Below are positions 6,538-8,611 of a stretch of DNA of 8,611 nucleotides, piece by piece. Each line of letters begins with the position of its first letter. The first letter of the stretch is position 1. This stretch comes from Chitinophaga pinensis (lineage in GTDB: Bacteria > Bacteroidota > Bacteroidia > AKYH767-A > OLB10): the NCBI GenBank assembly GCA_945872015.1, contig CAMBYJ010000064.1:1-8611 (forward strand), read 5' to 3'. The notes beneath the pieces are model-generated. The model saw nothing but the letters and a program-made list of their open reading frames with translations, was not told where the DNA came from and did not search any database. Position numbers and translations under genes: made by a program.

Positions 6538-8611
6538 ATGTCTGATAAAGAAATAAACGATCAGGTTTTTATTGAAAAGTTTAAAGAGGCGATGCTGGTT
6601 ATCTACAAGCAAAATCCTGGAAAATGGTATAACTATAAACAAGTTTTTAGAAGAGTATATCAAGATCCTTTTAATGAGGACTTAAGTAAGTATCTTGAAA
6701 ATTATTCAGAGAAAGAGTTAAAATACCTTTGTATTGATGTATTAGAAGGATTGGCACAAGAGGGCGTTTTAGAAGATGGCATGAAAGGTAAATTCCGAAT
6801 TATGCCTACTAAACGTTACGTCTATGGGAAGTTAGAATTTAATTATCAGGGAATAGCCTTCGTTTTTGATACAGAAAACAACATTCCAGTATTTTTAGTA
6901 AAGAACAAAACACATAATGCACTTAGAGGTGATACAATAAAAGTGTCAGCCTATCCGTCTTATTCTCCAGATAAATCAGAAGGAGAATTAATAGAAGTGA
7001 TTGAAAGAAACAAAAAAGAATTTTCAGGTAGAATTCAGATAAGCGAGAAGTTCGCATTTTTAAGTAGCGATAACAATAAGTACGGCATTGATATTTTTAT
7101 TCCGTTGAATAAACTAAACGGTGCAAAAAACGGACAAAAAGCAGTCGCGAAAATTACGCGCTGGGAGATAGACGATAAAAACCCCATAGGAGAAATTACA
7201 AGAGTCTTAGGTAATGCAGGCGAGAATAGCACCGAGATGAACTCACTCTTGGTTGAATATGGTTTTCCATTATTTTTTCCTTCGGAAGTAGAAGACGAAG
7301 CGGATCAGATAAAAGAAGAGATTACTGCGAGTGAAATCAAGAAACGAAAAGATTATAGAGGCATCACAACTTTTACCATCGATCCTGTTGATGCAAAAGA
7401 TTTTGATGATGCGTTATCGATACAGTTTTTACCAAACGGAAATTATGAAATAGGAATTCACATTGCTGATGTATCGCATTATGTGAAAGAGGGAAGTGCA
7501 CTTGAAGAGGAAGCATATTTTCGTGCGACATCTGTTTACCTTGTAGATAGAGTAATTCCGATGTTGCCAGAGAAATTAAGCAACAAGGTTTGTTCATTAC
7601 GACCAGGAGAAGACAAGCTCTGTTATGCAGCTATTTTCGAAATGGATAATGATGCAAAAGTAATTTCAGAATGGTTTGGAAGAACAGTGATTCATTCCGA
7701 TAGACGATTTACTTATGAAGAAGCACAACAAGTAATTGAAACAGGAGAAGGAGATTTAAAAGAAGAAATTAAGTTGATGCATACGCTTGCGCAAAAAATG
7801 CGGCAAGAACGATTTAGTCATGGTGCAATTACGTTTGATAAAGTAGAAGTCAAATTTAAACTTGATGAAAACGGAATGCCCGTTGATGTTTATCTGAAGG
7901 AAAACAAAGACAGCAATAAACTAATTGAAGAGTTTATGTTACTTGCTAATAAAAAAGTGGCAGCATTTGTAGGACAAAAATTATCCGAAGAAAAAGGCTC
8001 TGAACAAACTTTTGTTTATCGTATACACGATAAGCCTGTGCCAGAAAAGCTAGAAAACTTTTCATTCTTTGCTGCTAAGTTCGGACATAAAATAAAAATC
8101 AATTCAGAGAAAGCCATTGCACAATCGTTGAATCAGTTGATGAAAGATATCAAAGGCAAGCCAGAAGAAAATGTTCTTGAGCAATTAGCTATTCGTACAA
8201 TGGCAAAGGCTGTTTATACAACGCAGAATATTGGTCACTACGGATTAGCATTTGATTTTTATACACATTTTACGTCGCCTATTCGTCGTTATCCGGATGT
8301 GATGGTACATCGATTATTAACCCACTATTTGAATAATGGGAAGTCGGTAGAAAGAGATGGATTAGAGGAGCGATGCAAGCACAGCACCGATATGGAGATT
8401 AAAGCTTCGGAAGCGGAACGTTCGTCGGTGAAGTTTAAGCAAGCCCAATATTTAATGGGGCGTGAGGGAGAGATATTTGACGGAATGATTTCAGGTGTTA
8501 CCGAATGGGGGCTTTATGTAGAATTAGTAGACAGTAAATGTGAAGGCTTAATTCGTGTTCGTGATTTGAAAGATGATTTCTATGATTTAGATGAAGCCAA
8601 CTATTGTTTAG
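6538..8611 (+). CDS. rnr: Ribonuclease R, 3'-5' exoribonuclease (3' end cut by window edge)
   Basis: RNase R is a processive hydrolytic 3'-5' exonuclease of the RNB (RNase II) family that digests structured RNA, including rRNA and mRNA fragments. The window holds 691 codons without a stop. In order: a winged-helix-like N-terminus (about 10-90), two cold-shock/OB domains (about 93-140, and about 163-225 with DIFIPL at 185-190), and the RNB catalytic domain (about 270-600). The Mg-binding signature TIDPVDAKDFDDA has its aspartates at 282, 288, 290 and 291, and FTSPIRRYPDVMVHRLL surrounds residues 582-592. A C-terminal S1 domain begins near 643 (GEIFDGMISGVTEWGLYVEL) and is cut. Only the end of S1 and a short tail should be missing. 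The start is the first ATG in frame, 17 nt after folB across an A-rich gap, so the gene is probably the distal member of the gltX-glnS-folB cluster. The presence of the winged helix and two OB domains favours RNase R over RNase II. Confidence 0.96.
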   Translation, partial: MSDKEINDQVFIEKFKEAMLVIYKQNPGKWYNYKQVFRRVYQDPFNEDLSKYLENYSEKELKYLCIDVLEGLAQEGVLEDGMKGKFRIMPTKRYVYGKLEFNYQGIAFVFDTENNIPVFLVKNKTHNALRGDTIKVSAYPSYSPDKSEGELIEVIERNKKEFSGRIQISEKFAFLSSDNNKYGIDIFIPLNKLNGAKNGQKAVAKITRWEIDDKNPIGEITRVLGNAGENSTEMNSLLVEYGFPLFFPSEVEDEADQIKEEITASEIKKRKDYRGITTFTIDPVDAKDFDDALSIQFLPNGNYEIGIHIADVSHYVKEGSALEEEAYFRATSVYLVDRVIPMLPEKLSNKVCSLRPGEDKLCYAAIFEMDNDAKVISEWFGRTVIHSDRRFTYEEAQQVIETGEGDLKEEIKLMHTLAQKMRQERFSHGAITFDKVEVKFKLDENGMPVDVYLKENKDSNKLIEEFMLLANKKVAAFVGQKLSEEKGSEQTFVYRIHDKPVPEKLENFSFFAAKFGHKIKINSEKAIAQSLNQLMKDIKGKPEENVLEQLAIRTMAKAVYTTQNIGHYGLAFDFYTHFTSPIRRYPDVMVHRLLTHYLNNGKSVERDGLEERCKHSTDMEIKASEAERSSVKFKQAQYLMGREGEIFDGMISGVTEWGLYVELVDSKCEGLIRVRDLKDDFYDLDEANYCL

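Overview
The window looks like Bacteroidota chromosome, probably Flavobacteriales or a close relative. It is A+T-rich. The genes start without Shine-Dalgarno sequences and are preceded only by A-rich tracts. Three promoter-like sites fit the phylum's TAnnTTTG -7 element. A secreted protein built of YwqK/MORN_2-type repeats is also typical of this phylum. The phylum call rests on these traits and protein character; the family-level placement is a guess.

Layout. (1) 1-862, minus strand: a class I SAM-dependent methyltransferase of the COG1092 (RlmI-like) type, cut at its C-terminus by the window edge. (2) 863-1384: a very A+T-rich divergent intergenic region of about 520 bp with no gene. It holds four TGTT-headed repeats at exact 12-bp spacing, DnaA-box-like 9-mers, an 18-bp perfect palindrome, a large nested inverted repeat and two outward-facing promoters. 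(3) 1385-2896, plus strand: an exported 503-aa protein made almost entirely of about 23-residue MORN-variant repeats. (4) 2957-8611, plus strand: a compact cluster of gltX (glutamyl-tRNA synthetase), glnS (glutaminyl-tRNA synthetase), folB (dihydroneopterin aldolase) and rnr (RNase R, 3' end off the window). The gaps are 5, 1 and 17 nt, so co-transcription is likely.

How the genes work together. gltX and glnS charge tRNA-Glu and tRNA-Gln separately, so the cell should not need a GatCAB amidotransferase for Gln-tRNA. folB serves folate synthesis, which supplies the formyl donor for initiator tRNA among other uses. rnr degrades structured RNA. The cluster is therefore a translation and RNA housekeeping operon, and the methyltransferase may also belong to RNA maturation.

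The coding part is ordinary housekeeping sequence. The most interesting stretch is the divergent intergenic region. Its symmetry and phased repeats make it a candidate replication origin or a complex regulatory site, but the sequence alone cannot decide between them.
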